DNA of 64,000 nucleotides from Arcticibacter svalbardensis MN12-7 (GCF_000403135.1 NZ_AQPN01000049.1:1-64000), one strand, 5' to 3'; shown: positions 18,241-27,574, counted from the stretch's first letter. A program made the numbers and translations. The notes: generated from the letters alone by a model not told the origin.

Positions 18241-18720
18241 TCGCGAAGAGAACTTACGGGCAATAACGGCTTGTACAAAGTAATTCAGCCGGTTGGTGTA
18301 ATCGTCAAATACATTTGTGCTGACTTCGTAGGGTTTTAATCCTGTTTTCCCGACCAGGGTTATAGCTTTGGGCATGGCATCATTTACTGTTTGTTGCAAT
18401 AAACTGTACTTAAGACCCATTTCCAGCAGTTGTTCATATTTACTGCGGCCAAAATCTATATCCAGTTTACTAGTCAGACCAAATTCAAACCCAATATAAA
18501 TGTCGGATGAGTTATCAAAACCCCAAAGAGTTTTGCCTCCCCCATCGGTGCCCGCAATGTCACCAAAGCGATGTATAACCACGAAGTTGAAGTTGTTTTT
18601 TTTATTAGTTACTGCCGTTTCTGATAAAATGAGCCGCGTAGATTTAAAGGAGGCCATCACAAAATTAATCCAGCATCCCCTACTTAATAACCGTTTATAT
18701 CTATCACGGGTGATATTCAA
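18229..18720 (-). pseudogene. DUF5777-type beta-barrel protein, central remnant
   Basis: A 163-residue open frame whose middle matches DUF5777 outer-membrane barrel proteins (FKSTRLILSETAV, VVIHRFGDIAG, LWGFDNSSDIYIGFEFGLT, TLVGKTGLKPYEVSTNVFD, YTNRLNYFVQAVIARKFS). Homologues carry a signal peptide before this and many more strands after it. Here the first ~30 residues are unrelated and lack a signal peptide, and the frame ends abruptly at RLSH where a Rieske C-terminus takes over in another frame. Both ends therefore seem lost. DUF5777, Rieske and YceI-like genes are often neighbours in Bacteroidota, consistent with a deletion inside one operon. Confidence 0.75.
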
Positions 18721-18772
18721 GAAAGGTTGCTTCGTAATTGATTATTTTTAAATAAAAATAATGATGAGGATA

Positions 18773-19969
18773 TTACGCTATCATTACACCATCCTCAAGA
18801 TAAGTTAAGGTCCCATCCGAATGCTTAATTCTTAAATTGGGTCTGCTGTCAATACTAATTGGCGATAAGACAACTATAGATTCTGCTTCAATTATTTCAT
18901 AGGCACTAAAAGTAGAAAGGTCTCCAAAATCAGCTATCGTATACAGATGTTCCTTTGTTGAAAATTGCTCGGTATAGTTCAACCCTATGTCTCCAATAAT
19001 TACTCCGTTGACGGTTTCTATTTTACAATTTTTGATGAGCAGATGAAAGATTTCTTTGTTATTGAAAGGAATCTGTAGATAGTCAATAGGATTTTCATTC
19101 CGGTATGCTGTGGAAGCAATCTTTTCAAAAGCATACAAAAGAGCTTGAAATATTAACTTTCTCCCCTTTTGCTTTTCACTAGCACTTCCTCCTGATTCGA
19201 TCAGTATAGTGGCAATTCCTTTTGTCTGAAAACTCTCCCCTACTGCTCTAGGTTCATATTCATCTCTCCAGCGGCCCACTTCACCTGGAATTTGTTGTTG
19301 CAGTAACCTATTCATCGCACAAATGACTTGAATCGCTTTAAGCATGGAAGGTGTAGGTGTACTGGTTGAATCAGCTGGTGGTGCTAACAGAGAAATCGTT
19401 GCAGGCTTTTTAGTTCCACTGACAGACCATAAACTATCCTGATCATGCAGATTAAAACCAAAATCTGGTTGTATTTCTTCTTGTAACTTGACTAAGGCAC
19501 GTGCCTCCGGACTTTGTTGAGCCAGGAAGTCGCGGTTAACATCAATTCCCTGTGCATTACGTCGCTGCCACACTTCTGCTCCATCCGGATTAAGCATAGG
19601 GACAAAGTAAAGGCTGCAATGGTCTAAAATTAGTTTTCTTAAGGCATGATACTGATCCTCTGATTGAAAAAACTTAAAAAGATCAAATAAGGCAAGGGTT
19701 GCGGTGGATTCATCACCATGCATCTGGCTCCATAACAGCACTTTTATTGACCCTCTACCGGCTTTAAGCATATATATTTCCCTATTTTGTGCAGAACAAC
19801 CAATTTGCTTAACTTTTAAGATGCCCTCTTCCTTTATTTGTGTAATTCTATTTTTGAGTGTTACATGTTTAAAAAAACGATCCTGAAAGTAATTATCCTG
19901 ATATAAGACATGATCAATTGAAAGAATATGCAGCATTTTAATAGGTATTTGAGAAAATTCATCAATCAT
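18773..19969 (-). CDS. M14-family zinc carboxypeptidase
   Basis: A 398-residue metallopeptidase of the M14 type without a signal peptide, so probably cytoplasmic. Zinc ligands are His84 and Glu87 in MHGDEST and His175 in NLHDQ. Substrate-binding and fold motifs are VPMLNPDGAEVWQRRNAQG and DVNRDF, and the catalytic Glu is in TILIESGGS (about 258). The C-terminal ~110 residues form an extra beta-rich domain. Members release C-terminal residues from peptides, including murein peptides in some cases, and a PBP4-like D,D-carboxypeptidase is encoded divergently next door. The substrate is not established. Confidence 0.88.
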   Translation of the reverse strand: MIDEFSQIPIKMLHILSIDHVLYQDNYFQDRFFKHVTLKNRITQIKEEGILKVKQIGCSAQNREIYMLKAGRGSIKVLLWSQMHGDESTATLALFDLFKFFQSEDQYHALRKLILDHCSLYFVPMLNPDGAEVWQRRNAQGIDVNRDFLAQQSPEARALVKLQEEIQPDFGFNLHDQDSLWSVSGTKKPATISLLAPPADSTSTPTPSMLKAIQVICAMNRLLQQQIPGEVGRWRDEYEPRAVGESFQTKGIATILIESGGSASEKQKGRKLIFQALLYAFEKIASTAYRNENPIDYLQIPFNNKEIFHLLIKNCKIETVNGVIIGDIGLNYTEQFSTKEHLYTIADFGDLSTFSAYEIIEAESIVVLSPISIDSRPNLRIKHSDGTLTYLEDGVMIA

Positions 19970-20052
19970 CCTTTAAAATATAGAGTCAATTCAAAAGATG
20001 TTGAGTAATTTTCGAAAGTATTACAGAAATGCTTCAAAGATCAAATAAATCA

Positions 20053-21378
20053 ATGAATAGAAGAACAACAATCATCATTATTATGCTGCTCATCTGCACT
20101 CTGGCAGCTACAAGTTGTCGGGTTCAGCAGGTCAGCAAAAGTAAAATTCGTAATCTAATTAACCATTCGTCCATCAATGCAGACCATTTCACCGGATTTG
20201 CCTTATATGACATAGAAAAAAAGAAGATGGTTTATGATTTAAATGGCGATAAATACTTTACTCCCGCATCTAATACAAAGCTTTTTACTTTTTATACAGC
20301 CCTAAATATGTTGGGCGATTCAATTCCCGGATTACGTTATATAACAAAAGGAGACTCACTTATTTTTTGGGGAACAGGTGACCCATCCTTCCTTCATACC
20401 ACGTTGAAATCTACTAAAGTATATGAACTGTTAAAAAACAGCAAGCAAAAGCTTTATTATTCCTCGGGAAACTATTCCGGCAATTTCTATGGAATGGGCT
20501 GGCCTTATGGTGACTTCGACGCTTATTATCAAGCAGAAATTGGCGCTTTACCCATTGAAGACAATGTAGCCGTCCTTTCTGCAGATGCAAAGGGAAAACT
20601 TCAAATCTCACCTTCTTTTTTAAAAATCTATTTAAAAGCCGACAGTTCCTTTCATCCCAAGTCATTTACAGTAGAAAGAGATTTGACGAATAACACCTTC
20701 CGGTATCCTTTAGGAAATGTGCCACCAGATTATAAGCAGGAAATTCCATGGAAAACAAGTGATGAACTCACACTTGCCCTATTGCAGGATACTTTAAAAA
20801 AACCATTGGAACTGATTAGTGTAAATATGCCTGAAACGGCTAGCACACTATACAGCAGCTTGTCTGATTCTGTATATAAAAGAATGTTGTGGCCAAGTGA
20901 TAATTTTATAGCGGAACAACTGTTACTGGTATGCTCTTCTACCCTGCCAGGACCATTAAGTACCGGCAAAGTAATTGAATACAGCAAGAAAAACTTTTTG
21001 AACGACCTCCCACAGGAACCGCAATGGGCAGATGGCTCCGGACTCTCCCGGCATGATCTATTTACGCCCTTCACGATGGTTGCTCTTTTACAAAAGATCT
21101 GGAATAAGGTAGGCGATGAAAACAGGCTCCTGGGCATGCTTCCCGCAGGAGGAGTTTCGGGAACGCTTAAGTCCGCTTACAAAACAGATAACGGCAAAGC
21201 TTTTGTATGGGCAAAAACCGGATCTTTATCTAATAATCATAATCAAAGCGGCTACCTGGTGACACGAAAAGGAAAAAAATTCATTTTCTCCTATATGAAT
21301 AACAACTTTACAAGACCAACCGCAGAGATCAGGGCAGAAATGGTTCGAATTATGACTGAGATCCATAACCAATTTTAA
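20053..21378 (+). CDS. dacB: D-alanyl-D-alanine carboxypeptidase/endopeptidase, PBP4 type
   Basis: From the ATG at 20053 the product is 441 residues with a signal peptide and lipobox (TLAATSCRVQQ). The upstream ATG at 20029 only lengthens the leader. S13 penicillin-binding motifs: PASNTKLFT (SxxK), LWPSDNFIAEQ (SxN) and WAKTGSL (KTG), with the long insertion between the first two typical of the S13 family. It trims or opens peptidoglycan peptides in the periplasm. A ClC channel gene follows 33 bp later on the same strand. Confidence 0.9.
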   Translation: MNRRTTIIIIMLLICTLAATSCRVQQVSKSKIRNLINHSSINADHFTGFALYDIEKKKMVYDLNGDKYFTPASNTKLFTFYTALNMLGDSIPGLRYITKGDSLIFWGTGDPSFLHTTLKSTKVYELLKNSKQKLYYSSGNYSGNFYGMGWPYGDFDAYYQAEIGALPIEDNVAVLSADAKGKLQISPSFLKIYLKADSSFHPKSFTVERDLTNNTFRYPLGNVPPDYKQEIPWKTSDELTLALLQDTLKKPLELISVNMPETASTLYSSLSDSVYKRMLWPSDNFIAEQLLLVCSSTLPGPLSTGKVIEYSKKNFLNDLPQEPQWADGSGLSRHDLFTPFTMVALLQKIWNKVGDENRLLGMLPAGGVSGTLKSAYKTDNGKAFVWAKTGSLSNNHNQSGYLVTRKGKKFIFSYMNNNFTRPTAEIRAEMVRIMTEIHNQF

Positions 21379-21411
21379 ACAAATACAGGCATCTTACAGA
21401 GCCGTTCAAGC

Positions 21412-22821
21412 ATGACTACTATTACATCAATATCATTAAAGGAGCACTTTGCTATCTTAAAACATCTGGTTAGATGGACCCTGTTTGTGGTACCCATTGC
21501 CCTGATTATAGGAAGCATAGTCGCTTTATTTCTTTGGTTACTTACTACTGCCATTCATTTTCGATTTGAACATAAATGGATCCTCTTTTTGCTCCCTTTA
21601 GCAGGTCTGCTGATTCACTTTATCTATCAGTATTTTGGAAAATCTTCAGAAAAGGGAAATAACCTGATTATGGAAGAGATCCATCAGGAAGGTGCTGGAG
21701 TTCCTATAAGAATGACGCCTATCATCCTGATTACAACTGTCGTTACCCATTTATTTGGTGGATCAGCAGGAAGAGAAGGAACGGCAGTTCAGATAGGGGG
21801 AAGTATTGCAGCTCTATTTGGACGATGGTTTAAACTAAAAGGAATGGATATGCGCATGATCCTGACCGCTGGTGTAGCCGCTGGTTTTGGAGCTGTATTT
21901 GGTACCCCGGTAACCGGAGCTATTTTTGCCATGGAGGTATTAACTATTGGCAGGATTCAGTACGATGCGTTGATTCCTGCTCTCATTGGTGCGGTTGTAG
22001 GGGATATGACGGTTGGTGCATGGCACGTTTCACATATGCACTATTATATCGGCGCCTTGCCTGACAGCCCTTATCTTCTTTCCAATATCATAAGGCCGGA
22101 TCTCTTATTGATGGGAAAAGTTATTATTGCTTCTGCGGTATTCGGACTGGCAAGCTTTCTCTTCGCAGGGATGGTGAATGAAATCAAAACGATCTGTTTG
22201 AACGTATTCAAATTTAAATGGATGATCCCTGTATTTGGAGGTCTGGTTATTATCGGATTAACCATATTGATGGGGAAACCGGATTATCTGAGTCTTGGTG
22301 TCGATGCCGAATATCCAGGTTCCATTACCCTAAGTTCTGCATTTCAGGCAGGTGGATCAGACACATGGAGCTGGTTATGGAAGACAATATACACCAGTAT
22401 AACATTGGGTACAGGTTTTAAAGGTGGAGAAGTAACCCCACTGTTTTACATTGGCGCAACGTTAGGCAATACACTATCTGGTATACTTCATGCACCTGTG
22501 AGTCTTTTTGCAGCTCTGGGCTTTATTGCTGTATTTGCAGGGGCAACCAATACGCCATTAGCCTGCACATTTATGGGCGTAGAATTATTTGGTGGTCAGC
22601 ATGCTTTATTGTTCGCCATAGCCTGTTTTACAGCGTACATTTTTAGTGGACATTCCGGCATCTATAGTTCACAGCGCATTGCTGTTCCTAAAGTTTTTGG
22701 TGATTATTTCAGCAATGAGCTCTCTCTAACGGAAGCGACGAAACGAAGGGGTTATATGTATCGAAAATTAGCGAAGTACCACTTATTTAGGAAAAAGAAT
22801 AAGGATGGAAACAACGATTAA
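21412..22821 (+). CDS. ClC-type voltage-gated chloride channel/antiporter family protein
   Basis: A 469-residue polytopic membrane protein with about 10-12 hydrophobic helices. The family core is visible as FGGSAGREGTAVQIGGSIAA (GREGx motif), AAGFGAVFGTPVTGAIFAMEV and, near the end, GTGFKGGEVTPLFYIGATLG and GATNTPLACTFMG. The second gating/proton glutamate position and the ion type cannot be settled by eye, and some relatives export fluoride. It has no C-terminal CBS domains. Co-directional with the PBP4 gene. Its last 4 bp overlap the end of the convergent EamA gene. Confidence 0.88.
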   Translation: MTTITSISLKEHFAILKHLVRWTLFVVPIALIIGSIVALFLWLLTTAIHFRFEHKWILFLLPLAGLLIHFIYQYFGKSSEKGNNLIMEEIHQEGAGVPIRMTPIILITTVVTHLFGGSAGREGTAVQIGGSIAALFGRWFKLKGMDMRMILTAGVAAGFGAVFGTPVTGAIFAMEVLTIGRIQYDALIPALIGAVVGDMTVGAWHVSHMHYYIGALPDSPYLLSNIIRPDLLLMGKVIIASAVFGLASFLFAGMVNEIKTICLNVFKFKWMIPVFGGLVIIGLTILMGKPDYLSLGVDAEYPGSITLSSAFQAGGSDTWSWLWKTIYTSITLGTGFKGGEVTPLFYIGATLGNTLSGILHAPVSLFAALGFIAVFAGATNTPLACTFMGVELFGGQHALLFAIACFTAYIFSGHSGIYSSQRIAVPKVFGDYFSNELSLTEATKRRGYMYRKLAKYHLFRKKNKDGNND

Positions 22822-23237
22822 AAAATAAGCACTAATGTTCCAGCGATTATAAGGATTGCACCTACCGCCATTTTTATCGTAAGGGCCTCTTTTAAGATGA
22901 CCACAGATAATACGATGGTTAAGGCAACACTTAACTTATCTACCGGTGCTACTTGCGATACCTTACCTATTTGCAATGCTTTGAAATAAAAGATCCAGGA
23001 AAGTCCTGTTGCTACGCCTGACAAGATCAGGAACAATACATTCGTTTTTGATAAGTCAGCTATTCCTTTTAGTTCTCCCCTTGATAGTGCAATACCCCAA
23101 GCCACAAAAAGAATCACTACGGTACGAATGGCTGTAGCCAGATCTGAATTGACTCCGCTTATCCCAATCTTAGCACAGATGGCGGTAAGCGAAGCAAAAA
23201 CAGCTGATAGTAAGGCATAGATCCACCACATATTCAT
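22818..23237 (-). CDS. EamA-type half-size drug/metabolite transporter
   Basis: From the ATG at 23237 (or 23231) the protein is about 139 residues with five hydrophobic helices and one EamA unit (ALLSAVFASLTAICAKIG, SWIFYFKALQIGKVSQVAPV, the C-terminal VGAILIIAGTLVLIF). Single-unit members of the DMT superfamily work as dimers, and the substrate is unknown. The longer reading to 23252 needs a TTG start. A TAAATTTG -7 element just upstream fits a very short 5' leader. It is convergent with, and overlaps by 4 bp, the ClC gene. Confidence 0.85.
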   Translation of the reverse strand: MNMWWIYALLSAVFASLTAICAKIGISGVNSDLATAIRTVVILFVAWGIALSRGELKGIADLSKTNVLFLILSGVATGLSWIFYFKALQIGKVSQVAPVDKLSVALTIVLSVVILKEALTIKMAVGAILIIAGTLVLIF

Positions 23238-23249
23238 TTCATTGAATAT

Positions 23250-23257
23250 CAAATTTA
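23250..23257 (-). promoter_or_regulatory. candidate -7 element of the EamA gene
   Basis: The minus strand reads TAAATTTG, matching TAnnTTTG. The transcript would begin near 23244, only some 7 nt before the ATG at 23237. No -33 element is obvious. Confidence 0.4.
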
Positions 23258-23321
23258 GGCTAATTCAATGAAGTTTTTAGTTTGTAAATCCAGTATTTTA
23301 AATGAGGCCTAATTTCTAAAT

Positions 23322-23822
23322 TTATTTTTTAGCAGTAGCTGGATTAGAAGCAGGATACTGGTTATGCAATTCTTCCAATTTCGTTTTTAATTTTGATTGA
23401 AAAGCAGGCATGTCATTCGCCATAAATGAAGTCATAAACTCTTTTTGGATTGCAGGTGTCATTTCAAGCATCTTTTTCCCTGCTGGTGTAGCATAAAAAT
23501 CAATATAATATTGTATTTCTTCATTTGTAAAATATTTGGAATATAAAGTCACCATGTCTTCATTCATTATTTTTTTCATCATTACCTTCCCCTCTTGAGT
23601 AACATAGTTCATATATTCAGTAAATGCCTTGTTATCTGCTTTATTTTTCAAACTGCCACCTTGTTGTCCCATTATTGCCATCATGTTGTCCATCATGCCA
23701 CTCATCATTTTATCAGATTTCATAATCTGAAAAAGCTCAACAACTTTCTCATTGCTTGCTTGTGCAAAGGAGCTGAAAGATAGACCGCTTAGCAGAAGAG
23801 CCAGCAAAATATTTTTTTTCAT
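23322..23822 (-). CDS. DUF2059 secreted protein
   Basis: From the ATG at 23822 the protein is 166 residues with a signal peptide (LLALLLSGLSFSSFAQ). The ATG at 23861 adds a charged leader and is less likely. The body has the helical DUF2059 layout: KVVELFQIMKSDKMMSGMMD, a methionine-rich stretch, then YFTNEEIQYYIDFYATPAGK and KMLEMTPAIQKEFM. Proteins of this family are periplasmic and uncharacterised. Single gene; no clear link to its neighbours. Confidence 0.85.
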   Translation of the reverse strand: MKKNILLALLLSGLSFSSFAQASNEKVVELFQIMKSDKMMSGMMDNMMAIMGQQGGSLKNKADNKAFTEYMNYVTQEGKVMMKKIMNEDMVTLYSKYFTNEEIQYYIDFYATPAGKKMLEMTPAIQKEFMTSFMANDMPAFQSKLKTKLEELHNQYPASNPATAKK

Positions 23823-24125
23823 AATTCGGTTATTTTTCTCGAAAGGTAATATTATTTCCATCGATAACAGATAATAAAAAAGATATTTTTAGACTGTGTT
23901 GAGCAATTACAATAAAAGCAGAAAATGGCTAAAAATTTGTTCATAAACCAAATCAGGATCTTAAAGATGAACTGCGATAACAGACCTTTCCATAATCCCG
24001 GTACTTTGAGTCTGCTGTAACATACTCTTTCATTACCAAAATCGGGAGTGTTAAGTAGACATTCATACTTTGCGCTTTCAGAAATGGAAAAACTAAAATG
24101 GCCTGTTACAATAAACCAAGCCTCC

Positions 24126-25091
24126 TCAACCTTTTTTGAACGACACCCGCTTTCCTGGTGAAATATCCGAAATCACCGGTTTTAATTTTATCGTTTTGGG
24201 ATTCAACTTAGCCAGTTTAACGAACCAGGAATCCAATCCCAGCATCAGGACATTCCCTTTGTAAAACATCTCTTTGATCTTCTCTTCTCTACCTGGGTAG
24301 TGAGAAGGTTGCATCTCAACTTCTTTCAATGGATAATCAGAGGGGTTTTCAGATTGAAATGTACCGATGATCGCGCAGGGACTGAATGCTGCGCTGTTTA
24401 GCAAAATGCTTTCATTGGTTTGGCTCATAAATGAGTAAAACATCAGCGACATACTCACTAGTGCCAAACAGTCTTTTGGAACTGCTTCATTAAAAGTAAT
24501 AACTTGTTCTTCGATAGTTTGATACCCCTCTAAGTCCACATCCCGAAAACCCAGGTTTTCATAATATTCTTCCCTGAAGTTAAAAGCAACCAACATCAAT
24601 CTTATGCGATGTTTCATGTAGGCTCCGCTTACCGCTATAGGCCTTTTAATCCCCTTTTCAGTGTCTAAGGAGCCCAAAGTAACACTAACCAAACCTTCTG
24701 CGTTTTTACTTACCGAGTGGCTCATCTGCAGAACTTCATGCAGTTTACTGTTCGCATTAAAGTTTAATCCCTGTAAAAAAGATAGGTCTCCGTCATGCAA
24801 ATCCCTTTTTCCCTTCTCTCCTGTCACATTATTTAAGATCGACCGGTACACTAGTTGTGTACTTCTGTAAGCTGCTGTCCCATCTTTAAAAAAATAAGCC
24901 GGTTCAAATGCAGTTCTTATAACGGCTGCCGAAGAACTTGAAAGTCCAAACTCAATAGCGCTCCTTTTAGTTTTTTCGGTTTGCTTAAATCCTTTTGCCT
25001 TGCCCTGTATAATGTTCTTCCCCCGGTACTCCCGGTAGATCACAGAACCAGCAGTTCCATGTACCATTCCCTTATTGTCTATTGTAGCCAT
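24126..25091 (-). CDS. DUF6266 family protein
   Basis: A 321-residue protein starting MATIDNKGMVHGTAGSVIYR, the N-terminal pattern of the DUF6266 proteins that recur in many copies in Pedobacter and relatives. GTAGSVIYREYRGKNIIQGK resembles the start of phage tail or structural proteins in feel, but I cannot support that. The protein has no signal peptide. It has a variable central part and a C-terminus rich in K and P. Function unknown. It is isolated, with a 264-bp gap before it and a 582-bp gene-free stretch after its start. Confidence 0.75.
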   Translation of the reverse strand: MATIDNKGMVHGTAGSVIYREYRGKNIIQGKAKGFKQTEKTKRSAIEFGLSSSSAAVIRTAFEPAYFFKDGTAAYRSTQLVYRSILNNVTGEKGKRDLHDGDLSFLQGLNFNANSKLHEVLQMSHSVSKNAEGLVSVTLGSLDTEKGIKRPIAVSGAYMKHRIRLMLVAFNFREEYYENLGFRDVDLEGYQTIEEQVITFNEAVPKDCLALVSMSLMFYSFMSQTNESILLNSAAFSPCAIIGTFQSENPSDYPLKEVEMQPSHYPGREEKIKEMFYKGNVLMLGLDSWFVKLAKLNPKTIKLKPVISDISPGKRVSFKKG

Positions 25092-25611
25092 ATCTTTAAA
25101 ATTTATATGGTCAAAGGACTTATTTAAAAATTTTAAAGACGAAAGAAAGGCAGAATCTTCCTAAATCTTCTCATATACGGCACATTCTTCCAAAATACGC
25201 TATCATTTTATCATAAAGGTCTTTACGGTTGAATTTAAAAGATATATGATTTTAACTCATAGCAAAAACAAAAGCATAAGAATCACGTGTAAGTCCAACT
25301 TGAACTATCCAATACCGGACTCATTCTAGATCCTTATTGCATTTTTATTAGATTACTCTACTATCAGGGTTATATGAATAGTAACGTATTGTGCGATTAA
25401 GAAACAAAGATATAAATGGACAAAAAGATCCGCATGACACTTCACATCAGTACCTAATATCAAAAACTAGAAACCCATTAACAGGCTTAAATAAATCCTC
25501 AATTATTATCGTAAAATCCGTATTTAGAGGACAAAAACTTAATGCGTCTGGCAATTTCTTAACAGTCCTTAATTCGCAATTCATAGCCTCATTCAATAAA
25601 TTCGAATAAAT

Positions 25612-25625
25612 ATACCATTTGGTAT
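25612..25625. promoter_or_regulatory. palindromic operator (KAS II side)
   Basis: ATACCATTTGGTAT: arms ATACCA and TGGTAT, 2-bp spacer. The same arms with spacer AT occur at 27572-27585 before the tetR gene. It lies where the -33 region of the KAS II promoter would be, so binding should repress transcription. Confidence 0.75.
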
Positions 25626-25633
25626 TTTATTCC

Positions 25634-25641
25634 TATCTTTG
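25634..25641 (+). promoter_or_regulatory. -7 element of the KAS II gene
   Basis: TATCTTTG matches TAnnTTTG, 32 bp before the ATG at 25674. A start near 25648 gives a leader of about 26 nt. The operator lies 8 bp upstream of it. Confidence 0.55.
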
Positions 25642-25673
25642 CCTAATATTGAATTTAATTAATTAAGATATAC

Positions 25674-26918
25674 ATGTTAAATAGAGTTGTGATAACTGGC
25701 CTTGGCGCCCTAACACCTTTAGGAAATAATATTGCTACTTTTTGGGAGAACATTATCGCTGGAAAAAGTGGTGCGGCAAGGATTACACGTTTTGACCCCT
25801 CTCTGTTCAGAACACAATTTGCATGTGAACTTAAGGATTTTAATGCAGCAGATTTCCTTGACAGGACAGAAATAAAGCGGACTGATCCTTTTACACAGTA
25901 TGCCCTCGTTGCATCAGATGAGGCCATAAAAGATTCAGGTTTTGACCTGAATAAAATGGACCCTTTTGATGTTGGCGTAATTTGGGGAACAGGACAAGGA
26001 GGAATGGAAACATTTGAAGAGCAAGTTGAAGCCTATGCTTTAGGCGACGGACATCCCCGTTTTAGTCCATTTTTTGTTCCTAAACTAATTGCTAATATGT
26101 CATCCGGTATGATTTCCATCCGCAACGGTTATATGGGCATTAATTATACTACCGTATCCGCTTGTGCTACATCGAATACGGCTATAATGGATGCTTATAA
26201 CTATATCAGGTTGGGAAAAGCAAAAATCATTATAACCGGTGGATCAGAAGCACCCATTACTGCGGCGTCTGTAGGTGGTTTTAGTTCTATGAAAGCGATG
26301 TCTACCCAAAATGATGCCCCTGAGCAAGCATCCAGACCATTTGATGTAGACCGCGATGGTTTCGTAATGGCTGAAGGTGCAGGCGCATTAGTTCTGGAAG
26401 ATTATGAACATGCTATCAGTAGAGGAGCTCATATTTATGGCGAATTAACCGGGGCTGCCATGACTTCAGATGCCTATCACATGACTTCTACTCACCCCGA
26501 AGGTATTGGTGCAGCTAAGGCTATGCAACTAGCCCTACAGGAAGCAGGGATCTCTATTAACGAAGTCGATTACCTGAATATGCACGCAACTTCTACTCAT
26601 GTAGGTGATATCTCTGAAATCAAAGCATTGCTTTCTTTAACGGGAAATAATAAGACAAACATGATGATCAGTGCGACAAAATCGATGACGGGACATTTAC
26701 TTGGTGCCGCTGGAGCTATTGAAGCCATCATCTGCCTGCTCTCTATTCGGGACCAGGTCATTCCTCCAACAATCAATACAGAGAACCTTGATCCTATTAT
26801 CCCCGAGAGCCTGAACATTGTATTAAAAGAAACAATAGACCACAAAGTAAAGGTGGCCATGAGTAATACCTTCGGTTTTGGAGGACATAACGGGATTGTC
26901 TTATTTCAATCCCTGTAA
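25674..26918 (+). CDS. beta-ketoacyl-ACP synthase II-like protein (FabF family)
   Basis: A 414-residue thiolase-fold condensing enzyme with the complete KAS triad: Cys164 in VSACATS, His304 in MHATSTHVGD and His341 in GHLLGAAG. It starts MLNRVVITGLGALTPLGNN and ends NTFGFGGHNG. It joins an acyl-ACP or acyl-CoA to malonyl-ACP. It is not in a fatty-acid cluster: no acpP, fabD or fabG lies beside it, so it is more likely an accessory synthase for a specialised acyl chain than the housekeeping FabF. The TetR operator in its promoter points to derepression by a small or lipid-like ligand. Confidence 0.93.
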   Translation: MLNRVVITGLGALTPLGNNIATFWENIIAGKSGAARITRFDPSLFRTQFACELKDFNAADFLDRTEIKRTDPFTQYALVASDEAIKDSGFDLNKMDPFDVGVIWGTGQGGMETFEEQVEAYALGDGHPRFSPFFVPKLIANMSSGMISIRNGYMGINYTTVSACATSNTAIMDAYNYIRLGKAKIIITGGSEAPITAASVGGFSSMKAMSTQNDAPEQASRPFDVDRDGFVMAEGAGALVLEDYEHAISRGAHIYGELTGAAMTSDAYHMTSTHPEGIGAAKAMQLALQEAGISINEVDYLNMHATSTHVGDISEIKALLSLTGNNKTNMMISATKSMTGHLLGAAGAIEAIICLLSIRDQVIPPTINTENLDPIIPESLNIVLKETIDHKVKVAMSNTFGFGGHNGIVLFQSL

Positions 26919-26925
26919 TTTTTTA

Positions 26926-26958
26926 AATAGGCACAATTCTAATGGGGTTGTGCCTATT
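26926..26958. terminator. bidirectional hairpin between KAS II and tetR
   Basis: AATAGGCACAA at 26926-26936 pairs with TTGTGCCTATT at 26948-26958 around an 11-base loop. It serves the two convergent genes and overlaps the last bases of the tetR frame. Confidence 0.8.
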
Positions 26959-27562
26959 ATTTAACCGTCAGCTGATTGATCAGCATTTCTACTGTTTTTA
27001 AAATATCATCCAGATTTTTCTGACTATCGGTCACCTTAGCTATCATAACCCCTCCTTCAATTAACGCAATAATGGAAAAGGCTATTTGAGAACTATCCAT
27101 TACAGGCTTAAATTCGCCTGCAAAAATCCCTTCCTGAATTAACTTTACGATATTTTCTTTCCATTTAAGGATCGCTTCTGCGGCTCTATTTTTCAGCAAA
27201 CGATTCGTGTCATCTGCTTCAATTGCAGTATTTAAAATGGGACATCCTCCTGTTGGAGATGATCTTTCCATAAAATCATGGTAAACGCTGGAATAGATGA
27301 GCAACTTTTCCCTAAAAGAGCCAGCCTGATTAATTAATTCATGAGTTGTGTAATGAATCCGTGCATAATTATAATCGAAAACGGCTAAAGCAACTTGCTC
27401 CTTATTTTCAAAGTTTCCGTAAATACTACCCTTGGTTAAACCTGTTGCTTGTGTTAAATCGGATAAAGAAGTGCCGGCATAACCCTTAGTATTGAAAATA
27501 CTGGCTGTCCTTTCTATAATAAATTTCCTGGTACGCTCTGCCTTTGATAACGTCTCATCCAT
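26957..27562 (-). CDS. TetR/AcrR-family transcriptional regulator
   Basis: A 201-residue repressor. The N-terminal TetR helix-turn-helix (ERTRKFIIERTASIFNTKGYA, with TSLSDLTQATGLTKGSIYG) is complete. A C-terminal ligand/dimerisation domain follows, with the YxxF/TxGCP-type motif RSSPTGGCPILNTAIE near residue 105, typical of the TetR subgroup with a TetR_C domain. A perfect ATACCA/TGGTAT palindrome starts 10 bp upstream of its own ATG, giving autoregulation. The same site occurs before the convergent KAS II gene, so the two probably share one regulon. The inducer is unknown. Confidence 0.92.
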   Translation of the reverse strand: MDETLSKAERTRKFIIERTASIFNTKGYAGTSLSDLTQATGLTKGSIYGNFENKEQVALAVFDYNYARIHYTTHELINQAGSFREKLLIYSSVYHDFMERSSPTGGCPILNTAIEADDTNRLLKNRAAEAILKWKENIVKLIQEGIFAGEFKPVMDSSQIAFSIIALIEGGVMIAKVTDSQKNLDDILKTVEMLINQLTVK

Positions 27563-27566
27563 GAGC

Positions 27567-27574
27567 CAAATATA
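27567..27574 (-). promoter_or_regulatory. -7 element of tetR, ATG-proximal
   Basis: The minus strand reads TATATTTG followed by GCTC and the ATG. A start 4-7 nt past the element falls on or next to the A of the ATG at 27562, implying a leaderless or near-leaderless mRNA. Confidence 0.5.

Larger units (their letters stand above)
25092..25673. other. 582-bp intergenic region upstream of the KAS II gene
   Basis: It separates the leftward DUF6266 gene from the rightward KAS II gene. I see no credible gene. It is A+T-rich, with loosely repeated AATCTTC-like words at about 25154-25190. Its last 65 bases hold the TetR-type palindrome and a TATCTTTG element. Confidence 0.5.

Noticed and set aside
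18229-18720. Complete small DUF5777 protein
   Set aside because: It has no signal peptide, lacks most barrel strands and ends at a junction with Rieske sequence.
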